A stretch of DNA of 22,174 nucleotides from Opitutia bacterium UBA5964 (lineage in GTDB: Bacteria; Verrucomicrobiota; Verrucomicrobiia; Opitutales; Coraliomargaritaceae). This document shows positions 14,524 through 22,174 of this stretch, piece by piece; within the stretch, counting starts at the first letter, position 1, and each line of letters opens with the position of its first letter. The notes under the pieces were generated by a model. It worked only from the letters and a program-made list of their open reading frames with translations, was not told the DNA's origin and searched no databases. The position numbers were made by a program, and so were the translations under genes. The stretch spans positions 1 to 22,174 of the forward strand of contig DJBY01000049.1 of the NCBI GenBank assembly GCA_002430605.1, read 5' to 3'.

Positions 14524-15768
14524 GTGAAGATTCTAATTTTAACAGCTTTATATCCACCGCTAGGCGCGAGTGGGCAGGATGATCGTTGCCGACAGGTTGT
14601 TGATGCTTTGTCAAAACGTGGCCATCGCCTGCAGGTATTGACTTCGAATCACCGTGTGCCGTCGATTGGGGTTTCTGGGCAGACGGGAGTGTACCGCCAG
14701 TTGCAGCTGCATGATGTTGAAGACGCGGAGTGCAGCTTAGGTGTCTCTTACGCTGCCACTTATGAGCAAGAGCTGGTGCAGGCGCGGGTGTTGTATAATC
14801 GGCTGGATCGTTTTCAGCCTGATGTCGTCTATGTTTGGAATATGCAGGGTGTGCCGAAATCGCTCTTGTTGAACCTTCAGAATCAAGGCATACCGATCGC
14901 CTATGACCTGCATAACCACTGGTTAAGTCCGCATCTTTTTGAGCTAGACCCGTGGTTTATCTGGTGGCAACGCAACCAGAGCTTACGTTCGAAGTGCTAT
15001 CAGTTCTATTTGAAATTGATCGGTTCAGCGCGACGGCGCTTGCGGCACTTTCCGGTAGGGCAGGTCGCAGATCTCGATTTATCGCATGGATCCGTCAGTA
15101 GTGAGAGTTTGCGCGATCATCTGGTAGCTGCAGGTGTGACACAAGCAGCCTCACTGCCAGTGGTGTATCCTGCTTTGGATACGGATGGCTTGTTGTCTAA
15201 AATTTCCTATCAACCGGCTCGGAAGTTTATGTGGGCAGGGCGACTCAATGCGGCCAAGGCTCCGGGGGTCGCGCTGAGAGCGGTCGGAATATTGAAGGCC
15301 CGTGGTATCGACGTCTCGCTCGATTTTTATGCGATCGGAATGCCGACCGAGCGTAAAGCGATGCGTAACTTGATTGATCGTGCGGGCTTAAGTGATTCGG
15401 TGCGGATGCTGGTGATTCGTCCGGGAGAGCTGGTTTCAAAATATACGGAATACGATGCCTTACTCTTTACCAGTTGCTGTAATGATCCGTTTCCAATTAC
15501 TCCACTAGAGGCAATGCTCTCTGGATTGCCGAGTATTCTGGCCCGTGACGGTGGCATCCAAGAAATCGTCGAAGATGGTGAGACAGCGCTGCTGTATGAC
15601 GCCGGCGATGCCCAGGCATTGGCAGATGCAATGGTGCGGATGATGGATCTCTCGGATGGTGGGAAGGCGATGGCAAAGAGATGCACGGAAAGTTTGCAAG
15701 CGCAGCATTCTCTCCACACTATCGTGCCTCAAATCGAAGCGCTTCTCTCTGCTTCGATTAGCTCGTGA
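14524..15768 (+). CDS. Glycosyltransferase family 4 (GT-B) protein
   Basis: This 414-residue protein has the two Rossmann-like halves of a GT-B retaining glycosyltransferase. The N-terminus ILILTALYPPLGASGQDDRC is the typical GT4 acceptor-side opening, and no signal peptide or membrane segment is present. The C-terminal half carries MWAGRLNAAKAPGVALRAV and the donor-binding segment NDPFPITPLEAMLSGLPSI. In this E-x7-E motif the first Glu is Asp here. The sugar donor and acceptor cannot be told from sequence; envelope polysaccharide or glycolipid synthesis is likely. The start is GTG without a ribosome-binding site. The Hpt gene begins 15 bases downstream, so the two are probably co-transcribed. 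Confidence 0.86.
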   Translation: MKILILTALYPPLGASGQDDRCRQVVDALSKRGHRLQVLTSNHRVPSIGVSGQTGVYRQLQLHDVEDAECSLGVSYAATYEQELVQARVLYNRLDRFQPDVVYVWNMQGVPKSLLLNLQNQGIPIAYDLHNHWLSPHLFELDPWFIWWQRNQSLRSKCYQFYLKLIGSARRRLRHFPVGQVADLDLSHGSVSSESLRDHLVAAGVTQAASLPVVYPALDTDGLLSKISYQPARKFMWAGRLNAAKAPGVALRAVGILKARGIDVSLDFYAIGMPTERKAMRNLIDRAGLSDSVRMLVIRPGELVSKYTEYDALLFTSCCNDPFPITPLEAMLSGLPSILARDGGIQEIVEDGETALLYDAGDAQALADAMVRMMDLSDGGKAMAKRCTESLQAQHSLHTIVPQIEALLSASISS

Positions 15769-15783
15769 GGCGCACTTTTAATT

Positions 15784-16185
15784 ATGTCCCAAGAATTTTA
15801 TATATCCGGCGTTGATTTTGATCATTCAATTTCAGTCATGGATCGTGAGCAAATTGACATGTTGCTGATGATTGACGATGACGATGACGATTCAACTTCC
15901 TTGGTGCGCGAGTTGTTTGAGCTCTTTCAGCGGGAAAGTTCGGAGAAGTTCAAGAGCTTAGATGCAGTCTGTGAGGCGAATGATATCGAAGCGCTGCGAA
16001 AGATCGCTCATTTTGTCGCAGGCAGCGCGGGTAACCTCGGTCTTGCGCGTTTGTCTGGTTTCTATCGTGGGATCGAGCAAGCGATCGATAATGGCACGCT
16101 GACAGATTTGGCTCAATGCGCGGCGCCAATCCAGACTGCGTTTCGCGAAGCGTGCGAAGCCTTTGCTGCCGAGTTTAGTGTGTGA
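15784..16185 (+). CDS. Stand-alone Hpt-domain phosphotransfer protein
   Basis: Histidine phosphotransfer (Hpt) proteins relay phosphate between receiver domains in multistep phosphorelays. This 133-residue protein has an acidic N-terminal region with six consecutive aspartates (31-36), then a four-helix Hpt-like bundle (about 40-130). The likely phospho-site is His76 in AHFVAGSAGNLG. The canonical motif is HxxKGS; here the Lys is Ala79, while Gly80 and Ser81 are kept. No sensor kinase or response regulator is in the window, so the partner is unknown. It follows the glycosyltransferase gene closely. The downstream permease gene starts 103 bases later. Confidence 0.75.
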   Translation: MSQEFYISGVDFDHSISVMDREQIDMLLMIDDDDDDSTSLVRELFELFQRESSEKFKSLDAVCEANDIEALRKIAHFVAGSAGNLGLARLSGFYRGIEQAIDNGTLTDLAQCAAPIQTAFREACEAFAAEFSV

Positions 16186-16288
16186 ATCAAGTCTCGTTGT
16201 CGATTTTATCGCGTTGTGACAGTTTAGTTGAAAAATATCTCCTCAAACGGAGTGACTTTACGGGGCAATCCGTCGTAGAACATGAAGG

Positions 16289-17404
16289 ATGTCTTTAATT
16301 GATCGATATGTTTTAAAGGAATGGGCTGTGGGCTTTGCACTGACACTCGGTGTGATTGTCGGCATCTTGATTCTTCAGAATATGTATGACAGCCTGCCGG
16401 ACCTCTTAGATGTGGGAGCGAGTTTTGGTGAAGTGGTGTTTTATTACATGTTGGCACTGCCTGCCTATTTACCTTCGATCTTGCCGATTGCGTTCTTGGT
16501 ATCGCTGTTGTTTTCGCTCGGCACCTTGCATCGTAATAATGAGATTACCGCGATGCGTGCTTCTGGAACAGGACTGTTTCGAATTAGTCGTTCGCTATGG
16601 TTGGCTGGATTTGCGCTCTCCGGATTGCTATTTTATTTAACAGCGTCAGTCGTGCCATATTCGGTGGAGCGTGCGCGCACATTTTTTGACAACCTAGAGT
16701 ATGCGGCGGTGCAGAAAGATGCTGCTGCGATTAAGCAGCAGGGCCTAGTTTATAATTTAGGGTTTGATAATCGTAAGGATGGGCGTCTGTGGTTCATGAA
16801 TCGTTTTAGTGAGCGCGCTTGGCTCGGCCTCGGTGTGAATGTGCACACGCGTGACCAGGAAGGTCAGGAGTTAAGCCGAATCTCGGCCAGTGAGGCGTAT
16901 TTCGATGATACTCAGGGGTATTGGGTGTTTCTCAATGGACGCGAACTCATGCTTGATCCCGAGACGGGCGATCCGATGCGCACCATTCCTTTTAAGGAAA
17001 AGAGCTTTGAGAGTTTTTATGAAGATCCAAGTTTAATGCTGGCTTTGCATAAAGATCCGAAAGGACTGTCGTTGTTTGAATTACGCCGTATCATCGAGAC
17101 CGTGCCGCCCGAAGAAAATCCTGTGGTGCACGCGTATTTGGTGCGTTATTTTTCGCTACTAGCCGCGCCCTTTAGTTGCCTGGTCGTCGTTGGATTAGCG
17201 GTGCCGTTTGCTGTCTCTGGCGTGCGGACCAATCCAATGATAGGGATTTCTAAGTGCATGGGCTATTTCCTGATCTTTTATGTATTGATCAGTATTGCGA
17301 CGATCTTGGGGGATCGGCAGATAATTCCAGCACTGTTGGCAGCCTGGTTGCCGAACCTAGTAATGTTTGGAACTGGAGCCTGGCTCTTTCGACAAGCGCG
17401 CTAG
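16289..17404 (+). CDS. LptF/LptG-family LPS export permease
   Basis: This 371-residue inner-membrane protein belongs to the YjgP/YjgQ family, the membrane subunits of the LptB2FG transporter that extracts lipopolysaccharide for export. The N-terminus IDRYVLKEW and the segment HRNNEITAMRASG, which couples to the ATPase LptB, are diagnostic. Membrane segments lie at about 13-33, 50-78, 100-122 and, after a periplasmic domain (about 125-275), at about 285-307, 318-338 and 345-365. This is the usual 3+3 arrangement. LptF and LptG are hard to tell apart by eye, and only one copy is present here. Its presence implies a diderm, LPS-bearing cell. The ATG at 16289 is preceded by GAAGG immediately adjacent, too close for a good ribosome-binding site. 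Confidence 0.88.
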   Translation: MSLIDRYVLKEWAVGFALTLGVIVGILILQNMYDSLPDLLDVGASFGEVVFYYMLALPAYLPSILPIAFLVSLLFSLGTLHRNNEITAMRASGTGLFRISRSLWLAGFALSGLLFYLTASVVPYSVERARTFFDNLEYAAVQKDAAAIKQQGLVYNLGFDNRKDGRLWFMNRFSERAWLGLGVNVHTRDQEGQELSRISASEAYFDDTQGYWVFLNGRELMLDPETGDPMRTIPFKEKSFESFYEDPSLMLALHKDPKGLSLFELRRIIETVPPEENPVVHAYLVRYFSLLAAPFSCLVVVGLAVPFAVSGVRTNPMIGISKCMGYFLIFYVLISIATILGDRQIIPALLAAWLPNLVMFGTGAWLFRQAR

Positions 17405-17416
17405 TTTTTAGTATTT

Positions 17417-18565
17417 ATGAATATTTCTAAGGAAAACGTGCTTCGTTTAAAGCGCACTGCAAAAGAGGGAGCGTTCGGGCATCCTTGGGTTAGATTCGAC
17501 GATTTGGATCTGGTGGATTCGATACTGGTTGATGGCACCGCGGCGACTTTGATTGCAACTGATGGTCATGCGCTGGGCAGCGGGATTTTGGATCGTCGCA
17601 ATCTGGCGGCCGCGTGGCGGCGTTTCAGTTGGGCCGAAGCGGTGGCGTTTGATGAGAGCTATATCGCCGATGCGATGCAAGAAGCGCTGGGCCGCCGTGG
17701 TGAGAGCGACTGCCAGCGGCTCATCAGTTCCGATGCGGATTATTTGCCCGGGCTGATTGTGGAGCAGTATGGAGATGTGCTGACTATTACCGCTGAGACC
17801 GCTGCGACGGATGCGCACCTCGATATGATCGCAGAACTATTGAAGGAGCACATCGCGCCCCAGGAAATTGTTTTTCTCAATGATTGCGAAAGCCGAGCGG
17901 CTTATGGGCTCGAGCGTGGCGTGCGCACATTAAGTGGTAATAATTTAAAGGGCCGCTGGGTTGAAATTGATGCGCTCACTTATCGACTCGATTTGATGCA
18001 GCCACAGAAGCCACGGTTCTTTTTGGATCAACGTGAGCAACACGCCCTCGTGGGGAGCCTGTGCGAGGGTCGCGTTGTGCTAGATGCGTTTTCTCATTGC
18101 GGAGCGTTTGCGATGCAAGCACTTCGAGCGGGGGCGGAGCATGTCGTGGCCACTGACCTTTCGGAGACCTGTGTCAAAGCCATCGGCGCCAATGCGCAGC
18201 GTAATGAGTGCTTTATTGAAACGATTGATTGTGACGCTGCGGTATTTTTGGCGGAGCGCACGGTCGGGGATTTCGACTGTATCATACTAGATCCGCCGAG
18301 TGAAATGGCAGTAGATCTCGATGCCTTGAAGCAGTTGCACGTCAGCGCATTTCGTTGCTTGCCGGCAGGGGGCGTGTTGGCGACTTATTGCCGCTCAGAG
18401 TCGATTACACTGGAAGCCTTCGAGCGTCTGGTATCGACTGCGGCTGCTGAAGTCGGCCGCGAAGGTCGGATCTTCGCTCGAACGGGGCAACCGTTTGACT
18501 TTCCGACGCTACTGAATTTCCCTGAAGGAAACATCTTAAAGGGGCTTATTTTGCAGGTCGAGTAG
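17417..18565 (+). CDS. RlmI-like class I SAM-dependent rRNA methyltransferase
   Basis: This 382-residue protein resembles RlmI, which methylates a cytosine C5 in 23S rRNA. An N-terminal PUA-like RNA-binding part covers about 1-75 (GHPWVR at 21-26). A central domain holds SSDADYLPGLIVEQYGD. The C-terminal methyltransferase domain has PRFFLDQREQ, motif I VVLDAFSHCGAFAMQALRAG, the acidic ribose-binding Asp in VATDLS, and the catalytic-type motif IILDPPS. The usual GQKTGFFLDQR is changed to PQKPRFFLDQR. Its target is not proven. It starts 12 bases after the permease stop, suggesting co-transcription. Its last 20 bases overlap the convergent symporter gene. Confidence 0.85.
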   Translation: MNISKENVLRLKRTAKEGAFGHPWVRFDDLDLVDSILVDGTAATLIATDGHALGSGILDRRNLAAAWRRFSWAEAVAFDESYIADAMQEALGRRGESDCQRLISSDADYLPGLIVEQYGDVLTITAETAATDAHLDMIAELLKEHIAPQEIVFLNDCESRAAYGLERGVRTLSGNNLKGRWVEIDALTYRLDLMQPQKPRFFLDQREQHALVGSLCEGRVVLDAFSHCGAFAMQALRAGAEHVVATDLSETCVKAIGANAQRNECFIETIDCDAAVFLAERTVGDFDCIILDPPSEMAVDLDALKQLHVSAFRCLPAGGVLATYCRSESITLEAFERLVSTAAAEVGREGRIFARTGQPFDFPTLLNFPEGNILKGLILQVE

Positions 18566-20087
18566 CGCTGTCAATTTCTGCGGCGTGCTTACGGAAGGAG
18601 AGAAGTTCTTCTTTAATCACGGGGAGAAGTAGATAGACCCCGATTAGATTCGGGAAGCACATGCCCAGCAACATCCCGTCTGAAAAGTCTGTGACGGCTC
18701 CGAGTGACATTGAGGATCCGAGCACGATGCAGAGACAGAACAGGAGTTTGTAAGAAATATCCATTATCTTACTGTTTCCGAAGAGACTCGCCCACGCTTG
18801 TTGTCCGTAATAGGACCACGAGATCATGGTCGAAAATGCGAACAGTGTGACTGCAATAAACAGGATAAATGGGAACCAGGAAATGACGGAACCAAAAGAT
18901 TGGGATGTGATTGCAATGCCATCGCCGGTACTACCCAGCGCTTCGCCGTAGTTGCCAGTGATGACGATCACGAGAGCAGTTAGAGAGCAAACCACGACTG
19001 TATCGATAAACGGCTCTAGTAGCGCGACGATTCCTTCACTAGCGGGTTTACTTGTCTTGACTGCCGCGTGTGCAATCGGTGCTGACCCGATGCCAGCTTC
19101 ATTCGAAAACGTGCCGCGCTGGATGCCGACCAGCATGGCACCAATTAGGCCGCCGACGTAGGCATCTGGAGTGAATGCTTTACTTATAATCAATCCAATC
19201 GCTTGGGGAATCTCTGCAAAATGTGTGAACAGCACGGTAAGTGCCGCAAGGATGTAGATAGCGCACATTAACGGAACGAGTTTGGATGTGACATTTGCAA
19301 TACGAGTAATGCCGCCAATAATGACCACGCCTACTAAGATCGCGATGGTCGCTCCGAAGACCCATCGGTAGTCGGCTAAGATGCTCTCACTGCCGCCACT
19401 GATCTCAACAAACTGTGAGCAAACTTGGTTGATCTGAAACATATTTCCGCCGCCGAGGGATGCACCCACGCATAAGATCGCAAAAATGACCGCTAGAACC
19501 GAGCCTACGACTCCCATCGCTTTGCCGCGTTCGGCCAAACCCTTTTTTAGATATTTCATCGCACCGCCGCTTACTTTGCCATTTTCATCAATATCCCGAT
19601 AGCGCACCCCCAAGGTGCACTCGGCAAATTTAGTCGTCATGCCCAGTAAGCCGAGCACTACCATCCAAAAGGCTGCCCCTGGGCCTCCCTTCGAGATCGC
19701 AATTGCAACGCCGGCGATGTTGCCCAAACCGACTGTTGCTGAGAGCGCTGCTGTGAGCGCTTGAAAATGAGTAATTTCGCCCGGATCGGTTGGTTTAGAG
19801 TATTTGCCGCGAATCGTGCGCAGCGCTAATCCGAAAGATCTAAGATTAATGAACTTAAAGTAGACTGTCAGGAAAATCGCGGAGCCTGCTAACCAAATCA
19901 GAATGAATGGAATCTCTTGTCCGCCGATGGCGAATGGCTTGAAAAAGATAACTTCAAAGACTTTCTCAGTCCAAGGGGCGACGGCGTTATTGATTCTTTG
20001 GTCTAGATTCTGCTCACTGGCATAAGCGGTGCTGACTAGTAGCGGCAGAAAGGAAAGGAGGCGTAGATAAGTGAGGAGGCGTAACAT
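18546..20087 (-). CDS. AGCS-family sodium:amino acid (alanine/glycine) symporter
   Basis: This 513-residue integral membrane protein imports small neutral amino acids such as alanine or glycine with Na+ (or H+). A possible signal or first membrane segment covers residues 1-23. Family hallmarks include ALSATVGLGNIAGVAIAISKGGPGAAFW, whose core reads VGLGNIAGVA, then TTKFAECTLGVRYRD, SGGAMKYL and the strongly conserved GIQRGTFSNEAGIGSAPIA. About 10-11 membrane helices are expected. Substrate preference cannot be read from sequence. The gene converges on and overlaps the methyltransferase gene by 20 bases. It starts 43 bases downstream of a terminator, so it has its own promoter in a short spacer. 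Confidence 0.93.
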   Translation of the reverse strand: MLRLLTYLRLLSFLPLLVSTAYASEQNLDQRINNAVAPWTEKVFEVIFFKPFAIGGQEIPFILIWLAGSAIFLTVYFKFINLRSFGLALRTIRGKYSKPTDPGEITHFQALTAALSATVGLGNIAGVAIAISKGGPGAAFWMVVLGLLGMTTKFAECTLGVRYRDIDENGKVSGGAMKYLKKGLAERGKAMGVVGSVLAVIFAILCVGASLGGGNMFQINQVCSQFVEISGGSESILADYRWVFGATIAILVGVVIIGGITRIANVTSKLVPLMCAIYILAALTVLFTHFAEIPQAIGLIISKAFTPDAYVGGLIGAMLVGIQRGTFSNEAGIGSAPIAHAAVKTSKPASEGIVALLEPFIDTVVVCSLTALVIVITGNYGEALGSTGDGIAITSQSFGSVISWFPFILFIAVTLFAFSTMISWSYYGQQAWASLFGNSKIMDISYKLLFCLCIVLGSSMSLGAVTDFSDGMLLGMCFPNLIGVYLLLPVIKEELLSFRKHAAEIDSATRPAK

Positions 20088-20117
20088 ATTATCGAGAAGG
20101 GGGCGAATTTGGGAGGG

Positions 20118-20146
20118 TAGATATCAGGATAAAAAAAACGCATCAA
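20118..20146 (-). promoter_or_regulatory. Candidate promoter of the AGCS gene overlapping the terminator
   Basis: On the minus strand TTGATG (20146-20141) and TATCTA (20123-20118) are separated by 17 bases. They match the sigma-70 consensus at 4 and 3 of 6 positions. The -35 lies in the distal arm of the terminator hairpin, and the leader would be about 25-30 bases. This is weak evidence, supported mainly by the lack of other space for a promoter. Confidence 0.25.
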
Positions 20147-20164
20147 TAATGATGCGTTTTTTTT
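20131..20164. terminator. Bidirectional intrinsic terminator after tatA
   Basis: Eight A's (20131-20138), the arm CGCATCA (20139-20145), loop ATAA, arm TGATGCG (20150-20156) and eight T's (20157-20164) form a textbook factor-independent terminator in both directions. For the leftward tatA transcript the run of eight T's follows directly. The A-T flanks can extend the stem to 15 bp. It separates the rpoD-lipoprotein-tatA unit from the symporter gene. Confidence 0.93.
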
Positions 20165-20185
20165 GATTAATAAAGTGTGTCGTGG

Positions 20186-20491
20186 TTATACGTCTTCTTT
20201 TTTGCTCTCGATTTCGTCGTCCTTCGGAGCTTCGACTACTGGGGTGCTGGCTTTGACTTGTTTGCTTTCTGTGCGTGGGCTATGGGTTGGTTCATCTTCG
20301 GCGTTCATCGCATTACGAACATCATTTTCGATGTCAGATGTCGCTTTCTTGAATTCTTTAATCGATTTCCCGAAAGACTTGAAAAGTTCAGGTAGGCGTT
20401 TTGCTCCGAAGAGAAGCAGGACGACTAGAAAGATGAGAATCAGCTCTGGTGCACGGAGATTCTGGATGAATGCTAAGAATGAAATACTCAT
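20186..20491 (-). CDS. tatA: TatA/E-family twin-arginine translocase subunit
   Basis: TatA forms the protein-conducting assembly that exports folded proteins with twin-arginine signals. The 101-residue protein has the classical plan: one N-terminal membrane helix (about 14-29, ELILIFLVVLLLFG), the FG hinge followed by KRLPELFKSFGKSIKEFKKA (amphipathic helix, about 31-50), and a charged disordered tail. No Glu/polar feature clearly marks it as TatB, so TatA is the better call, though TatA/TatB assignment by eye is imperfect. TatC is not in the window. It begins 23 bases after the lipoprotein gene stop and ends before a strong terminator, so it is the last gene of its unit. Confidence 0.9.
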   Translation of the reverse strand: MSISFLAFIQNLRAPELILIFLVVLLLFGAKRLPELFKSFGKSIKEFKKATSDIENDVRNAMNAEDEPTHSPRTESKQVKASTPVVEAPKDDEIESKKEDV

Positions 20492-20514
20492 GAGTAAACT
20501 GGGTTAACGATATT

Positions 20515-20919
20515 TTAGTTTTCTTGGTCGAGATTGCTATAGATTTTTGCGAGCTCTATGCTTCGAGCGCTGTCTGCGCTATTGACCGTATTGTTGATTT
20601 TCGGGTCCCCTTCGAGGATGTCGGCCGTTAACAGTGTTTCACTTGAACCACTGGTGCGAGATTTAAGCACCGCAGTTTCGACGCCGGCATAGTTGGTGGT
20701 GATGAGGAACTCATCGCCCAGAGCCACGCCATTGCGGATGGTCGCGATACGTTCGAATAGATCGATGTGCACGATCATCGGTTCTTTGTCGGTGATCATG
20801 GGCGCGGTTTCGCGTTTTTTACCTTCGGTGATGCGGACGCCATTCGCGCCGCCGCAACCTGCAAGGATCAATGAAAGCGCACAACTGAAGGCGACGAGAA
20901 GTAAAGAACGTAAACGCAT
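20515..20919 (-). CDS. Small predicted lipoprotein of unknown function
   Basis: This 134-residue protein starts with a lipoprotein signal peptide: MRLRS, a hydrophobic core, and the lipobox LAGC with Cys22, followed by GG. The mature part is soluble and mainly beta-like, with IVHIDLFERIATIRNG and a stretch DEFLITTNYAGVETAVLKSR. This last resembles the small beta-barrel seen in some envelope proteins, but I do not recognise a named family. I chose the ATG at 20919 over a longer frame from 21108, which would overlap rpoD and adds 63 residues before the signal peptide. It lies 40 bases after rpoD and 23 bases before tatA. Confidence 0.78.
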   Translation of the reverse strand: MRLRSLLLVAFSCALSLILAGCGGANGVRITEGKKRETAPMITDKEPMIVHIDLFERIATIRNGVALGDEFLITTNYAGVETAVLKSRTSGSSETLLTADILEGDPKINNTVNSADSARSIELAKIYSNLDQEN

Positions 20920-20959
20920 AGATGGATTAAATAAAAAGGGAACTAGTTGGGTGAGTTGT

Positions 20960-22174
20960 TTATTTTTTTGCGTTCTCGCGTTTGAGACTGTCCATGCCTG
21001 GTTTTTCGAGATTGATGTCGCCTTCGAAGAAACCATGAAGCTGGCGGATGCGGGTCGGATGGCGCATCTTACGAAGCGCTTTGGCTTCGATCTGTCGAAT
21101 ACGTTCACGTGTCACCTTGAACTGACGGCCGACCTCTTCGAGTGTGCGTGAGTAGCCATCGGCGAGGCCGAAGCGTAGTGAGAGCACCTTACGCTCCCGC
21201 TCAGTCAAGCTGTCGAGGACGTCGGTGATTTTTTCGCGTAAAAGGCTATACGCGGTCATGTCGTAAGGATTCTCGGCTCCCTTGTCTTCGATGAAGTCAC
21301 CGAAGTTGGTGTCGTCGGAGTCACCCACTGGGCTTTGAAGGGAAATCGGCTGTTGCGCCATCTTCATGATAGACTGCACACGCTCGATCGGAAGGTTCAT
21401 TTCATCGGCAACTTCCTCGGCGGTCGGTTCGTGGCCAAGCTCTTGGAGGAGTTGCTTCTGCACCTGCATGACCTTATTTAGGGTCTCGATCATGTGCACT
21501 GGGATACGGATGGTGCGTGCCTGATCGGCGATGGAGCGGGTGATCGCTTGGCGGATCCACCATGTTGCATAAGTCGAGAATTTGTAGCCGCGCCGGTATT
21601 CGAACTTCTCAACGGCTTTCATTAGGCCCATGTTGCCTTCTTGAATCAAGTCGAGGAAGGAGAGGCCACGGTTGGTGTATTTCTTAGCGATCGAGATGAC
21701 GAGGCGAAGGTTAGCTTCGACCATCTCAGTCTTGGCTTTGTGCGCTTGACGCATGCCTTCGCGAACTTCGCGGATGATCTCCATGAACTCGCGCGCATCC
21801 ATTTTAAACTCAAGTGTGAGCTCGTCGAGGCGTTTTTGTGTGACTTTGATGTCGACCTTCTTCTTGCGGCGAGTGGCAACCTGGCCGGCGGATTCGAGGT
21901 CGTCGTAGTGGTCGGCAATTTCGCGATAAACCGGTGTCAGATTGCTCAGGAAATCTTCAAAGACCTTGAGCTTGAGGCAGTATTTGCGGAGCACGAGGCG
22001 TAGCTCGGTCTCATATTTTTTCATCCGAGTGTGAGCGCGTTTCTCGTTCGGGCCGTTGCCGGACTTGGTTGCTATGAGTTGGCTATCCCATGCCGCGTAG
22101 ATGCGCTCACCGAGTTTGTGTGCTTGTTCGAGTAGCTTGGGTAGGCTGTTGAAATAGATTTCGCGGCTCTCGAT
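20960..22174 (-). CDS. rpoD: RpoD, primary sigma-70 factor, 5' end beyond the window
   Basis: This is the housekeeping sigma factor that directs RNA polymerase to -10/-35 promoters. The frame is open from the stop at 20960 to the window edge. The 50 codons before the ATG at 22024 continue RpoD-like sequence (SREIYFNSLPKLLEQAHKLG), so that ATG is internal and the gene is 5'-truncated. Region 2 is clear: MVEANLRLVISIAKKYTNRG, LSFLDLIQEGNMGLMKAVEK, KFSTYATWWIRQAITRSIAD. Region 3 follows (IPVHMIETLNK, then HEPTAEEVADEMNL). Region 4 has LTERERKVLSLRFGL and the helix-turn-helix LEEVGRQFKVTRERIRQIEA. The protein ends with about 20 residues beyond the usual C-terminus after region 4.2 (INLEKPGMDSLKRENAKK). 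Being RpoD rather than an alternative sigma is supported by the long non-conserved region before region 2. Confidence 0.95.
   Translation of the reverse strand: MESREIYFNSLPKLLEQAHKLGERIYAAWDSQLIATKSGNGPNEKRAHTRMKKYETELRLVLRKYCLKLKVFEDFLSNLTPVYREIADHYDDLESAGQVATRRKKKVDIKVTQKRLDELTLEFKMDAREFMEIIREVREGMRQAHKAKTEMVEANLRLVISIAKKYTNRGLSFLDLIQEGNMGLMKAVEKFEYRRGYKFSTYATWWIRQAITRSIADQARTIRIPVHMIETLNKVMQVQKQLLQELGHEPTAEEVADEMNLPIERVQSIMKMAQQPISLQSPVGDSDDTNFGDFIEDKGAENPYDMTAYSLLREKITDVLDSLTERERKVLSLRFGLADGYSRTLEEVGRQFKVTRERIRQIEAKALRKMRHPTRIRQLHGFFEGDINLEKPGMDSLKRENAKK

Noticed and set aside
22022..22024. ATG at 22024 as the rpoD start
   Set aside because: The frame stays open and RpoD-like up to the window edge, so the codon is internal.
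1..22174. tRNA, rRNA or CRISPR array
   Set aside because: No cloverleaf with a CCA end, no rRNA-like conserved stretch and no regularly spaced direct repeats were seen by eye.

Overview
The window reads as a piece of a bacterial chromosome, most likely Verrucomicrobiota of the Opitutae/Puniceicoccales type. This placement is an inference from gene content and style: an MEP isoprenoid pathway, an integron integrase, scarce Shine-Dalgarno sites, several GTG starts and AddB-like and DUF1294 genes. No rRNA or marker search backs it. The first 12 bases match the 3' end of the Illumina TruSeq adapter, so the window starts at a contig edge. The right edge cuts the 5' end of rpoD.

Layout. 13-783 (-): 5' end of a secreted GH78-type alpha-L-rhamnosidase, cut by the adapter. 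784-1057: AT-rich divergent spacer. 1058-2257 (+): integron integrase, followed by three 20-bp repeats. 2343-10458 (-): a leftward series of pyrF, ispD, an XPD/DinG-type helicase, a PP2C phosphatase, a small TPR protein, a DUF1294 membrane protein and an AddB-like nuclease. Its spacers carry several GC-rich inverted repeats. 10551-18565 (+): a rightward series of ispE, ptsI, a glycerate-dehydrogenase-like enzyme, a GT4 glycosyltransferase, an Hpt protein, an LptF/LptG permease and an RlmI-like methyltransferase. 18546-22174 (-): an AGCS amino-acid symporter, a bidirectional terminator, tatA, a small lipoprotein and rpoD.

Functionally most of the window is housekeeping: pyrimidine and isoprenoid synthesis, DNA repair, PEP-phosphotransfer signalling, envelope biogenesis (LPS export, glycosyl transfer), Tat export, amino-acid uptake and the primary sigma factor. 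The accessory part is the left end, where the integrase lies between a truncated rhamnosidase gene and the 3' end of the AddB-like gene. No addA follows the AddB-like gene.

I did not find a clear new multi-gene system. The observations most worth checking are an ispD gene with no canonical start codon, whose 5' end runs into low-complexity and hairpin sequence; an integron integrase with an N-terminal extension and no recognisable attI core or attC; an AddB-like nuclease without iron-sulfur cysteines or an AddA partner; and a stand-alone Hpt protein lacking the usual lysine after its phospho-histidine.
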